A DNA stretch of 6,452 nucleotides from Candidatus Thorarchaeota archaeon MP11T_1. GTDB lineage: Archaea > Asgardarchaeota > Thorarchaeia > Thorarchaeales > Thorarchaeaceae. This document shows positions 1-6,452 of this stretch, piece after piece. Within the stretch, counting starts at the first letter, position 1, and every line of letters begins with the position of its first letter. Made by a program: the position numbers and the translations under genes. The notes under the pieces were generated by a model, which saw only the letters and a program-made list of their open reading frames with translations, did no database searches and was not told where the DNA came from. The stretch spans positions 1 through 6,452 of the forward strand of contig PJET01000105.1 of NCBI GenBank assembly GCA_002825515.1. The letters run 5' to 3'.

Positions 1-1
1 G

Positions 2-958
2 ATTAGAGAGATTGTAGAGAATCCAAGAGAATACCTACGTTCGAGGAGAGGACAACTACCACCATGGATTGCATTTGTTTCATTAGGTCTCTTCATGATT
101 GTTGGAGTGTTGGTGTTCTGGTTCATCAAGCCATTTATGGAGAGTGAAACAGCAGCACTCGAGATTCACTGGTTGTTGATCATATTTGGCACACCATTGG
201 CCCTTGTGTCTGCTTACTTTACTGCAAGAGCAATAAGTGAAACAGGCATGCTTGCAGGGTATATCTCAGATATTATCGCCATTCCAGCTATTCTCTTCTT
301 CAGGGTCACATTTTCTGCAATCACCACGTTCATGGGAATGTTAGGAGCAATCCAAGATGCTGCGATTGCACTACTAGTTCACCTAAGACTAGGAAGATTA
401 ACGGGAGTTCGCGGGAGAGACATTGCTAAGGCGGTCTTTGTCGGAACGGTGTTAGGCACCACTGTTGGTTCTTTAATCACATTTCAGCTTTTCAGTATGT
501 ATGGCTTTGGAACAATCGAATTCCCGAGCCCAGCGGCTCAGCTCTTTGGGTTCCTTGTTCTGAGTCTGCAAGGAATTGGTGATTTGCAATTACCAGGTTT
601 AAGCGCGCTAGGACATCTTCATCCAGTTATTGCGTTTCTATACCTCATAGTCTGGGGAGCCGGTGGATTCCTTGCTGCTGGTAGGGAATTGAATAAACGA
701 GGTCTGAGTCCAATCAGTCTTGTTGTTGGAGTTCTAGTCCCACCAGCCACAACAGTTACAATTCTCATTGGTGGATACATAAGCTATAGGTCCAAACTAA
801 TACAGAAACCAACTCCGCTTGCTGAGCATTTACCACAGCATGTTGAAGTATGCGATGCAGGATATACTAGAACAAGCAGGATTCTAAGTGGCGTTGTAGC
901 GGGAGAAGCTGTTGTGACAGTGATATGGGTACTGTTGAACGCATTCGTCTTCATCTAG
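2..958 (+). CDS. OPT-superfamily-like membrane transporter, C-terminal part (5' end outside window)
   Basis: The frame is open to the left edge, so this is the C-terminal 318 residues of a longer protein. The ATG at 95 lies inside the first visible membrane segment and is probably not the start. By eye there are hydrophobic segments near visible residues 22-43, 56-80, 89-110, 142-168, 207-226, 238-262 and 295-317. Two regions recall oligopeptide transporter (OPT) family C-termini: the stretch SPISLVVGVLVPPATTV (about 236-252) followed by a glycine-rich helix, and SGVVAGEA (296-303) opening the last helix. OPT proteins are cytoplasmic-membrane symporters of peptides or metal-siderophore complexes; the substrate here cannot be told. 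A charged cytosolic N-terminal piece (IREIVENPREYLRSRRG) precedes the first visible helix. The gene converges on the DHH gene and overlaps it by 4 bases. Another multi-pass transporter family remains possible, as the assignment rests on pattern memory alone. Confidence 0.65.
   Translation: MREIVENPREYLRSRRGQLPPWIAFVSLGLFMIVGVLVFWFIKPFMESETAALEIHWLLIIFGTPLALVSAYFTARAISETGMLAGYISDIIAIPAILFFRVTFSAITTFMGMLGAIQDAAIALLVHLRLGRLTGVRGRDIAKAVFVGTVLGTTVGSLITFQLFSMYGFGTIEFPSPAAQLFGFLVLSLQGIGDLQLPGLSALGHLHPVIAFLYLIVWGAGGFLAAGRELNKRGLSPISLVVGVLVPPATTVTILIGGYISYRSKLIQKPTPLAEHLPQHVEVCDAGYTRTSRILSGVVAGEAVVTVIWVLLNAFVFI
955..958. other. Interlocked convergent stop codons in a CTAG palindrome
   Basis: The bases CTAG at 955-958 contain the TAG stop of the + strand transporter (956-958). 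Read on the - strand, 957-955 is the TAG stop of the DHH phosphoesterase. The two genes therefore overlap tail to tail by 4 bases. I see no T-rich run or hairpin on either side that would serve as a terminator, so both transcripts probably run into the opposing gene. Confidence 0.9.
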
Positions 959-1926
959 GCGTGTTTCTCAACATGTTCTGCGAGTAACTGAAGGAAACGA
1001 GGAAAATCATTCCTGTCTAGACTGGCTCCAGCAGCTGCTGGATGTCCACCACCAGAGCTTCCTTCTAGGTCTTTCAGAATAATGTTAAGCGTCTTGTTGA
1101 GATCAACCATAGTTCCTCTTCGACGTATACTCATGTCCACTTCGTCATCAGAGGACCTCGCGCTAATGCCAACCTTCGAGTTTGTCACGTATGCTGAGAA
1201 TTTTGCACTTTTTCCGCGATAACCATTAATTGGCATATCCAGAACATAACCAACTTGACCAAGCTTTCTTGCATTCTGCTGAACATATCTGAAGACCTCA
1301 TGCTCAATTCTAGTCGCTTTCAAGGCGAGTGCGACTATGTCATCCATCGAGCTTGGTTTGATACCCATTGCGAGTTGATGAACCAGGTCTTTCGACTCTT
1401 TTCGATAGTCTATCTCCTGTAACGCCTGCACAAGTAGTCCTGCCTCGAGATAGAGTGTACGTTTGTCTACATCGTCAAAATGCGCCTTGGCAAAAGGAGT
1501 ATCATCGCAATAATCACCAATTGCTCCGTAGAGAGCTAGACGAAGTGCATACTCTGGTAGTGGTCCTTGGAACTTTCTATACACCAATTCAGCGGCACAG
1601 GAGTCGGTTTCATGGAATAGGCTTACTCTTTCTTCTAGTTCTCTCTGTTCTTTTGGGGTTATTGGATGGTGATCTGTCCAATGAATCTCTGTGGATTCAG
1701 GGAATCTATCAAGAGCCCTGAGAGTTTCATCAAATTTCTTGGAGTTGATTGCTATGTCACTCACATGTACAATCTCAGGTTTGTCTTTAGCAACTCGGTA
1801 AAGATCTTGGTGTACTTGTGAGGGTCTCGTGAAATAGAAATCAGATCCTGGAAAGACCAATAATGCAATTGCTCCAGAGGTTATTCCGTCAAGATCTCCA
1901 TGGGTCAGAATGACACTCTTTGACAT
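955..1926 (-). CDS. DHH-DHHA1 family phosphoesterase (NrnA/RecJ-like superfamily)
   Basis: This 323-residue protein is a probable cytosolic Mn-dependent phosphoesterase of the DHH superfamily. Visible motifs in order are motif I THGDLDG at 8-14 (H9, D11, D13), motif II around D57 (VSDIAI), the signature TDHH at 84-87, motif IV around D138 (GAIGDYCDD), and the DHHA1 substrate-binding motif SSGGGHPAAAG at 290-300. All expected metal ligands are present, so it should be active. The size matches single-module members such as NrnA-type nanoRNA/pAp hydrolases rather than full RecJ; the exact substrate (short RNA, pAp, cyclic dinucleotide) cannot be read from sequence. The ATG at 1926 is preferred over an in-frame TTG at 1950 because GGTGG sits 9 nt before it and the conserved strand begins right after (MSKSVILTHGD). 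It follows the upstream membrane-protein gene by 24 bases, so it is probably cotranscribed. Confidence 0.9.
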   Translation of the reverse strand: MSKSVILTHGDLDGITSGAIALLVFPGSDFYFTRPSQVHQDLYRVAKDKPEIVHVSDIAINSKKFDETLRALDRFPESTEIHWTDHHPITPKEQRELEERVSLFHETDSCAAELVYRKFQGPLPEYALRLALYGAIGDYCDDTPFAKAHFDDVDKRTLYLEAGLLVQALQEIDYRKESKDLVHQLAMGIKPSSMDDIVALALKATRIEHEVFRYVQQNARKLGQVGYVLDMPINGYRGKSAKFSAYVTNSKVGISARSSDDEVDMSIRRRGTMVDLNKTLNIILKDLEGSSGGGHPAAAGASLDRNDFPRFLQLLAEHVEKHA

Positions 1927-1935
1927 TGAGATTTT

Positions 1936-1940
1936 CCACC
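1936..1940 (-). promoter_or_regulatory. Ribosome-binding site GGTGG deciding the DHH gene start
   Basis: GGTGG on the - strand ends 9 nt before the ATG at 1926. It lies downstream of the alternative TTG at 1950, so it supports the shorter protein. Confidence 0.65.
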
Positions 1941-1950
1941 AATGGCTCAA

Positions 1951-3339
1951 TCACTTGTAAGTTTCTTCAAGAGCCTTGTCCCATTCATCAATTTCTACCA
2001 CATCATCCTTTCGCTTCTTCTTGGCCTTAGCGCGAGCTTTGCGAGCACTTTCAGCCTCTTTCCTTTTTATAGCGAGATCCTTCCGCCTCTGTTTTTGAGC
2101 TTCTTTCTCTTCCTTCGTGAGCTTCTCTTTCTCGACAACCTCTCGTCTACCAATCCAGCTGATGACTGAGGCTGCGAACGGGAAGAGTCCAACTATTGGA
2201 ACAAGAAACAGCACCACAATCTCAGGTTGTAGCATTTCAACACTGTTCTCAATACCGATTGGGAGATTGAGGATCATCCTGATGACATTTGGACTCATCA
2301 GGAGGAATGATACTGCTATAACGGTGAGAAAACGTATAGCTGAACCAGTAATGGTTGACCCAATAACATAGGAGGAGGACGGGGCGGCCGCCCTCGCGGT
2401 CAGTTCATCCTTTGCCCTAGGGTCGCTCTGAAGTAGCTCATCAACGTAGATTTGAAGTCGACGAACATCTGATACCGCATCCAGACTCTCCAGAGCTGAT
2501 TGACCCCCCATTACTTTGCGTTCCATTGCCTCTCGGAGGAATGAGAATGCAGTTGCACCGGTTGAACGACTCATGCCAGTTGTGCTGACCTTCTCACCAC
2601 GCTCGATTGCGTCTTGTTTCCTTGTCGCTTGACGTAGCGCCAGTAACTGTTTCTTGAGAGTCTCTTCTCTGTCTTCAACAGGCTTCCCGACCGAATAACT
2701 ATAGATCATCTGATAACTTACTTCGAGATACGCAAAGGAAACAAGTGCAAGGATTTGCGCCTCCGTCAATAGGAAGTCCATAAACTCTACAGGGAACGGG
2801 GTGGGAATGTCTGGAACAATAAGAGCTCTAAATGCAGCAAGAATGATGATTGCTTGGATAGCGAGAAAAGCACCTCCAACAAACTTGTGGTCCATTCTCA
2901 CCAGCGATTGGAGGAATAGTGCAATACCGATTCCAGCGCATAGAAAATAGAGGAATAGGAATGTGTTGTCCCAGAGTGCCAGAAGTACATTACTCAAATT
3001 AGCTTGAAATGATGTCCAGACCTGTTGTATATTTGTCAAGGGACCAGTGAGGCCATAGGGCTGCATATACCAAGTCCTAAGAACAAGAGTGTTGTAGAGA
3101 CCCACAATCAGGTCATTCGGTAATGCACCACCTGTAAAAGCACCTGCAAGACCACTTACCATTGTGGTTGCCAGGAAGAAGACTATCAATGAAAGAAGAC
3201 GGAACACAGTCACGACAAAGGTGTATGGAGCATCCCAATGCCAGAAGTCATTTGGGTCAAGAATAGTATAGACTAAGAATGCCATGACGCAAAATGTAGC
3301 AATGGATGCGATTCGAAGAATCCAAGTGACGACCTTCAA
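1951..3339 (-). CDS. Unrecognised multi-pass membrane protein with charged cytosolic C-terminal tail
   Basis: I do not recognise this 462-residue family. Hydrophobic segments lie near residues 4-26, 40-66, 124-146, 153-175, 187-213, 334-357 and 372-397. A weaker one near 75-88 would be needed if both the N-terminus and the region after 213 are cytosolic. Between segments 5 and 6 is a soluble stretch of about 120 residues (215-330) with charged helical character and an Ala/Ser-rich linker (ARAAAPSSS). After the last helix comes a Lys/Arg/Glu-rich tail (about 398-446), likely one long helix or coiled coil, ending in an acidic, Trp-containing peptide (VVEIDEWDKALEETYK). The TTG start overlaps the DUF58 stop (TTGA) and has a strong GGGGGGTGG box 7 nt upstream, so translation is probably coupled. 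The position after moxR-DUF58 suggests a partner or client of that pair. It replaces the DUF4129, transglutaminase or second VWA gene often found there. Confidence 0.85.
   Translation of the reverse strand: MKVVTWILRIASIATFCVMAFLVYTILDPNDFWHWDAPYTFVVTVFRLLSLIVFFLATTMVSGLAGAFTGGALPNDLIVGLYNTLVLRTWYMQPYGLTGPLTNIQQVWTSFQANLSNVLLALWDNTFLFLYFLCAGIGIALFLQSLVRMDHKFVGGAFLAIQAIIILAAFRALIVPDIPTPFPVEFMDFLLTEAQILALVSFAYLEVSYQMIYSYSVGKPVEDREETLKKQLLALRQATRKQDAIERGEKVSTTGMSRSTGATAFSFLREAMERKVMGGQSALESLDAVSDVRRLQIYVDELLQSDPRAKDELTARAAAPSSSYVIGSTITGSAIRFLTVIAVSFLLMSPNVIRMILNLPIGIENSVEMLQPEIVVLFLVPIVGLFPFAASVISWIGRREVVEKEKLTKEEKEAQKQRRKDLAIKRKEAESARKARAKAKKKRKDDVVEIDEWDKALEETYK
2382..2393. repeat. 12-bp perfect GC-only palindrome within the membrane-protein gene
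   Basis: The bases GGGCGGCCGCCC equal their own reverse complement. They fall in codons for the Ala-rich linker (ARAAAP) just before the sixth membrane segment. The patch is markedly GC-richer than its surroundings. It may be simple codon choice for alanine, arginine and proline; no function is implied. Confidence 0.6.
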
Positions 3340-4658
3340 AACATCGCCACCCCCCGTTGTTTAGCTTGCTCGTATGTGCGAATTATAGTTGGAAGGAAAT
3401 CCTCTGGACCGACATTTATGACATTTATTCCAAACCTAGAGAGAGCTCTAGCTATCTTGTTCCTTCGTTCCCAGAGCTCTTCAGACACTGCTTCCGAAAG
3501 AACCTTCTCCACTGGTCCAAATTGACCGACTGGAGCCTCAAACCAAGGACCAACTGGACTGATTACAAGAGATTTGTGACCATTGGCCACTAGTGTTTTC
3601 ATCGCATTGAGAAGAGGCGCGGGGCTCCTTTCAAGATCAGTCAGCCAAATGATGAGTGAACGTTTTTTACTCTGACCAACAACATGTGCAATGGCGGTTT
3701 CATAGTCACTCCATCCTGATGGTTCAGCCATGGCTAGGACTTCGAGAACATCATACATGTGGTTAGGTCGGGTGCCAGGGGGAACATATCCGTGAACAAT
3801 GTCACTGAAGACACAAGTACCAACAAGATCTTTCCTTTCAAGACCCATATGAGTTAGCAGGACTGCTGCTCTGATTGCATACTCCAGCTTTGTATTCTCC
3901 GGGTATCCATTTCCCATGCTCCCACTGGTATCCACCATACACACAATCTGGACATTCTTCTCTTGCTCCCATTGCTTTACGACCATGTCACCACGTTTTG
4001 CACTCGTTTTCCAGTCGATGAGCCTGAACTCATCTCCGGGTACATATTCTCTGAACCCTGCAAAATCAGTGCCCATTCCCACAGTCTTGGTTCTGTGAGC
4101 ACCGAACATGAGTCCAAGTTGTCGCTGCTTGGCAAAGGACTCCAAACGTCGAACATCCTTCCAAGTTGGATAAACAAGAACCTCTGTCTGTTCCTTCAGA
4201 GTCCTCTTGTAGTAATGCATACCAAGCCTGTCTCGCATTATGACCTCAGTAGGTCCAAGATAGTAGCGACCACGCATTCGGACTTGAAGAATGTAGGAGA
4301 AGGTCATACTACTTCCAGGCTCAATCCTGGATGCGATGAAGTTCTCACCTATTGCTAGAATCCAAGTTTCCGGGTATTGATCATGGACCTCTATAAAGTC
4401 AAAATGACGTCTGGATGTGTTCTTTATCGTAACGCGGACTCGTAGGAAATCTCCCGAAAACACTTTCACTTTGTCAATCTGACGATCAACTTCAATGCCT
4501 GCTAGATTAGCTGTCAACGCAAAGAGAGGCAGCGTGACTACTAGACCAATCACACAATAGACACCAAGGAGGACGAGGTAGAAGTTGATGAAGGAGAACC
4601 CACTGGTCAGTAGTAGGACTCCTGAAAACACAACCACGAAGCCTCTCTGCGTTATCAA
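3336..4658 (-). CDS. DUF58 protein with von Willebrand A domain (MoxR partner)
   Basis: A 440-residue DUF58 family protein. Two adjacent hydrophobic segments (about 8-24 and 28-50) anchor it in the membrane. A beta-rich domain follows (about 55-165, with RVRVTIKNTSRR near 73-84). The DUF58 signature spans about 201-233: GFREYVPGDEFRLIDWKTSA, then a VVKQWEQEK strand. A VWA-like domain follows with an intact MIDAS motif DTSGS at 243-247, a candidate second-site Thr321 (SDYETAI) and LTDLE at 339-343, so it should bind a divalent metal. DUF58 proteins are habitually encoded next to MoxR ATPases and are thought to act with them in assembling or maturing other proteins. The start is TTG at 4658: an in-frame TAA (4682-4680) closes the frame upstream and no other start codon intervenes, though the GGGGA box 9 nt upstream is weak. 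The gene lies 36 bases after moxR and its stop overlaps the next start by 4 bases. Confidence 0.93.
   Translation of the reverse strand: MITQRGFVVVFSGVLLLTSGFSFINFYLVLLGVYCVIGLVVTLPLFALTANLAGIEVDRQIDKVKVFSGDFLRVRVTIKNTSRRHFDFIEVHDQYPETWILAIGENFIASRIEPGSSMTFSYILQVRMRGRYYLGPTEVIMRDRLGMHYYKRTLKEQTEVLVYPTWKDVRRLESFAKQRQLGLMFGAHRTKTVGMGTDFAGFREYVPGDEFRLIDWKTSAKRGDMVVKQWEQEKNVQIVCMVDTSGSMGNGYPENTKLEYAIRAAVLLTHMGLERKDLVGTCVFSDIVHGYVPPGTRPNHMYDVLEVLAMAEPSGWSDYETAIAHVVGQSKKRSLIIWLTDLERSPAPLLNAMKTLVANGHKSLVISPVGPWFEAPVGQFGPVEKVLSEAVSEELWERRNKIARALSRFGINVINVGPEDFLPTIIRTYEQAKQRGVAMF
3347..3355 (-). promoter_or_regulatory. Strong ribosome-binding site GGGGGGTGG inside the DUF58 3' end
   Basis: The box lies in the last codons of the DUF58 gene and ends 7 nt before the TTG at 3339. 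It supports that TTG as the true start of the membrane-protein gene. The TTGA stop/start overlap indicates translational coupling. Confidence 0.65.
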
Positions 4659-4694
4659 ATCATATCTTCCCCATCTAGCTTATGGCATAGAATA
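4659..4694 (-). other. 36-base gap between moxR and DUF58 genes
   Basis: This is the longest gap in the window. On the - strand it is AT-rich at its upstream end (TATTCTATGCC) and holds a weak GGGGA box (4672-4668) 9 nt before the DUF58 TTG. I see no convincing TATA/BRE promoter, hairpin or T-run, so the operon probably reads through it. Confidence 0.5.
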
Positions 4695-5684
4695 CTACTT
4701 TGGACAGTCTACTTCTCCTAATATCTTAGATACGACCCGACTCACTGTCAATCCTTCGAGTTCAGCCTCAGGTTTGAGAATAAGTCTGTGATTCAGCGCC
4801 TGTACTGAGAGTCGACGGACATCCTCTGGGATGACATAATCTCTCCCAAGCATCGCAGCACGGGCTTTTGAAGCATTCATGAGCACTAATGATGCTCTTG
4901 GGGAGCCTCCAAGCAGGATTTGTGGATCATTGCGCGTACGTACAACAATGTCACGGATATAGTTGATGACATCCTCTTCGATGAACACTGTCCTGCATGT
5001 GTTCTGCATCCTGACCATTGATGCAGGATCTGCTAATACATTCAGGTCAGTCACTTCACCAAGATGTTTCCTACGTACGATTTCAGCCTCATCCTGATCA
5101 GTAGGATAGTCCAGTATCAGACGAAACATGAACCTGTCAAGTTGCGCCTCTGGTAGGGGGTATGTGCCTTCCTGTTCCACCGGATTCTGAGTAGCAATAA
5201 TCAGAAATGGTTTTGGGAGCTTTCTGGTCACACCCTCTATTGATACCTGTCGTTCTTCCATCACCTCGAGTAATGCGCTCTGTGACTTGGGAGGACACCT
5301 GTTGATCTCATCTGCCAGTACAAGGTTTGAAAACACAGGACCCTTTCGGAACCAGAACTCGCCCGTTCGCTGATTGAACACATTACTGCCGAGTAAATCA
5401 GCAGGAAGTGTGTCTACAGTGAGCTGTATTCTTTTGAAAGCACAGCCTAGTATAGAAGCGAATGTTCGAGCCATGTAGGTCTTGGCAATGCCGGGTACTC
5501 CTTCAAGTACAACATGACCGTTGGAGAGGAAAGCAATCAAGACATCACGTAAGATGTCTTCCTTCCCAACGATTATTCGGCTGCATTCTCGAATAATCTC
5601 ACTCGTGGTTTTATGCACCTCATCTATCGACATAGTTGCTGAGGTGTCAATAGCCACAGTGTCGTTCGTTTCTTCTGTTGTCAA
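4695..5684 (-). CDS. moxR: MoxR-family AAA+ ATPase
   Basis: A complete 329-residue MoxR ATPase. The AAA+ core shows Walker A GVPGIAKT (62-69, the GxPGxAKT form typical of MoxR), Walker B LVLADEIN (121-128), the segment RCPPKSQSALLEVMEERQV that includes the MoxR helix insert (129-147), sensor 1 Asn167 in ATQNP, the EAQLDRF arginine-finger region (Arg184), and sensor 2 Arg263 in GSPRAS. The C-terminal lid ends with YVIPEDVRRLSVQALNHR (283-300), also typical. All ATPase residues are present. MoxR proteins are cytosolic hexameric ATPases that act with VWA-domain proteins as chaperone-like remodelling machines; the adjacent DUF58 gene is the expected partner. The TTG at 5684 is the start because GAGGT lies 9 nt upstream, and the next Met (residue 18) has no such support. 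The N-terminal 18 residues are acidic and Thr-rich, before the usual helix. Seven bases separate it from the upstream gene's stop. Confidence 0.95.
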   Translation of the reverse strand: MTTEETNDTVAIDTSATMSIDEVHKTTSEIIRECSRIIVGKEDILRDVLIAFLSNGHVVLEGVPGIAKTYMARTFASILGCAFKRIQLTVDTLPADLLGSNVFNQRTGEFWFRKGPVFSNLVLADEINRCPPKSQSALLEVMEERQVSIEGVTRKLPKPFLIIATQNPVEQEGTYPLPEAQLDRFMFRLILDYPTDQDEAEIVRRKHLGEVTDLNVLADPASMVRMQNTCRTVFIEEDVINYIRDIVVRTRNDPQILLGGSPRASLVLMNASKARAAMLGRDYVIPEDVRRLSVQALNHRLILKPEAELEGLTVSRVVSKILGEVDCPK

Positions 5685-5691
5685 TTATATT

Positions 5692-6452
5692 CTACCTCTT
5701 TCTTGTGTCTATTATTTGTGATTGGATGTTACGCATGAAGAAGAAGAGCTCCATCATCTCATTCTCCTTTATTCTGATATTTGGATTCGCAGAGATCTCC
5801 TCAATACGAGCTATAACTCTGAAGAACTCGCTCTCCTTTAATTTCGGATCCTTGTAATGCATTATTTCCCATACTTTCTTGGGATCATATTCAGTCCATT
5901 GCTGCGTTTTTCGTAATCCTCGTTTCAAACGGCGATACAGCATTTTCACTACTCGTGTGTAGTTCCCCTCAGACCGATAGTATGTCATCCGTTCGCTGAA
6001 ATATGTCTGTCCTCGTCTCAGAAATACATCTGAAACGCTCTTGACTTCAGGTTTCTTTATGTCAGGGAGATACTTTCTGATACCTAGAGTGGTGATGAGA
6101 GGATATGCTGCAGACAAAATGGGTAGTGATGAGAGCCATAGGACCCTACCCAAGTAGAGACCGAAGAAGAATTCACTCTCCCACCAGGGTATTTCAAGAA
6201 GTTGTTCGCAGAAAAGGATGGGTTGGGTCATGTCTCCGTCTGAAAGCCACTCAATAACATTATCACCAAATCGCCGATTTCCAGAGAATCTTCCCCACAT
6301 GTCATTGTTGAAAATACTGGGATCGCTGACTGCTACCAGTCTTCCAGATGAATTCCCAGCTACAGCGAGATCAATTGCACCCACCACAGGAAGACTTCCG
6401 TTCCACTCGTGAGGATCAGGGCTGGGTGTTGGATCAGTGATGTTTGTTTCAC
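5692..6452 (-). CDS. DUF4350-like membrane-anchored protein, C-terminal part (5' end outside window)
   Basis: The frame is open to the right edge, so the 252 visible residues are a C-terminal fragment. The GTG at 6387 is internal, because the coding sequence continues upstream through a Pro-rich segment (ITDPTPSPDPHEWNG). The first visible part resembles the end of DUF4350 / GATase1-like domains: GRLVAVSDPSIFNNDMWG followed by NRRFGDNVIEWL (about visible residues 36-68). A hydrophobic stretch at about 94-123 would be a membrane anchor. Then comes a basic, probably cytosolic region of about 125 residues (RRGQTYFSERMTYYRSEGNY, later LYRRLKRGLRK), as in DUF4350 proteins. This topology would put the GATase-like domain outside the cell and the tail near MoxR-DUF58. 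Such proteins commonly sit beside moxR and DUF58 genes. The biochemical role of the family is unknown. The gene ends 7 bases before moxR. Confidence 0.75.
   Translation of the reverse strand, partial: ETNITDPTPSPDPHEWNGSLPVVGAIDLAVAGNSSGRLVAVSDPSIFNNDMWGRFSGNRRFGDNVIEWLSDGDMTQPILFCEQLLEIPWWESEFFFGLYLGRVLWLSSLPILSAAYPLITTLGIRKYLPDIKKPEVKSVSDVFLRRGQTYFSERMTYYRSEGNYTRVVKMLYRRLKRGLRKTQQWTEYDPKKVWEIMHYKDPKLKESEFFRVIARIEEISANPNIRIKENEMMELFFFMRNIQSQIIDTRKR
5694..5698 (-). promoter_or_regulatory. Ribosome-binding site GAGGT for moxR, touching the upstream stop codon
   Basis: On the - strand AAGAGGTAG contains both the box and the TAG stop of the preceding gene (5694-5692). It ends 9 nt before the TTG at 5684 and supports that start. 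Confidence 0.7.

Noticed and set aside
1368..1721. 117-codon open frame on the + strand, antisense to the DHH gene
   Set aside because: It is opposite the conserved DHH coding sequence and lacks recognisable features.
1927..1950. TTG at 1950 as the DHH start, adding eight residues
   Set aside because: The ribosome-binding site lies after that codon, and the extra residues (MSHWWKIS) precede the conserved beginning of the domain.
1942..2169. Small hydrophobic open frame (75 codons) on the + strand resembling a membrane peptide
   Set aside because: Its Leu/Phe/Ser richness is the complement of Lys/Glu/Arg codons in the charged tail of the membrane protein, so the composition is an artefact.
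3336..3360. Programmed -1 frameshift joining DUF58 to the membrane protein at the G6 run
   Set aside because: The downstream frame is -1 and open through the run, but the codons do not form a slippery heptamer. A TTG start with a strong ribosome-binding site and TTGA coupling explains the junction better.
3963..4358. 131-codon open frame on the + strand, antisense to the DUF58 gene
   Set aside because: It lies fully inside a gene with clear DUF58 motifs and its translation shows no domain; it is a shadow frame.
4660..4674. Four-codon reading frame (MGKI) on the - strand just before the DUF58 TTG, as a possible leader peptide
   Set aside because: It is too short to support, lacks its own ribosome-binding site, and such frames occur by chance.
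6385..6387. GTG as the start of the DUF4350-like gene
   Set aside because: The frame continues to the window edge with sensible protein sequence, and the GTG falls inside what looks like the domain.

Overview
The window looks archaeal. Translation starts carry Shine-Dalgarno-like GGTGG or GAGGT boxes 7-9 nt upstream, TTG start codons are common, genes are packed tightly, and the gene set (MoxR ATPase, DUF58, DUF4350-like protein, stand-alone DHH phosphoesterase, divergent OPT-type permease) fits an archaeon of moderate GC. An Asgard lineage such as Thorarchaeota is a guess from the overall protein style only. A bacterial origin cannot be excluded without a search.

Layout: from the left edge to 958, on the + strand, is the C-terminal part of a polytopic membrane protein that resembles the OPT (oligopeptide/metal) transporter superfamily. 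Everything else is on the - strand, transcribed from right to left as one apparent five-gene unit. The order is a DUF4350-like membrane-anchored protein (5' end beyond the right edge), a MoxR-family AAA+ ATPase (5684-4695), a DUF58/von Willebrand A protein (4658-3336), an unrecognised polytopic membrane protein with a strongly charged tail (3339-1951), and a DHH-DHHA1 phosphoesterase (1926-955). The + and - units converge and their stop codons interlock in a CTAG palindrome.

MoxR ATPases paired with DUF58/VWA proteins are a known association, thought to act as chaperone-like or maturation machines on membrane or envelope targets. Here the pair sits between two membrane proteins. A reasonable model is a membrane-associated MoxR-VWA complex whose partners or clients are the DUF4350-like protein and the unknown multi-pass protein. 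The DHH enzyme probably shares the transcript and has its own ribosome-binding site; no functional link to the complex is visible.

No RNA gene, CRISPR array, insertion sequence or clear promoter or terminator was seen, and there is no gene-free stretch longer than 36 bases.
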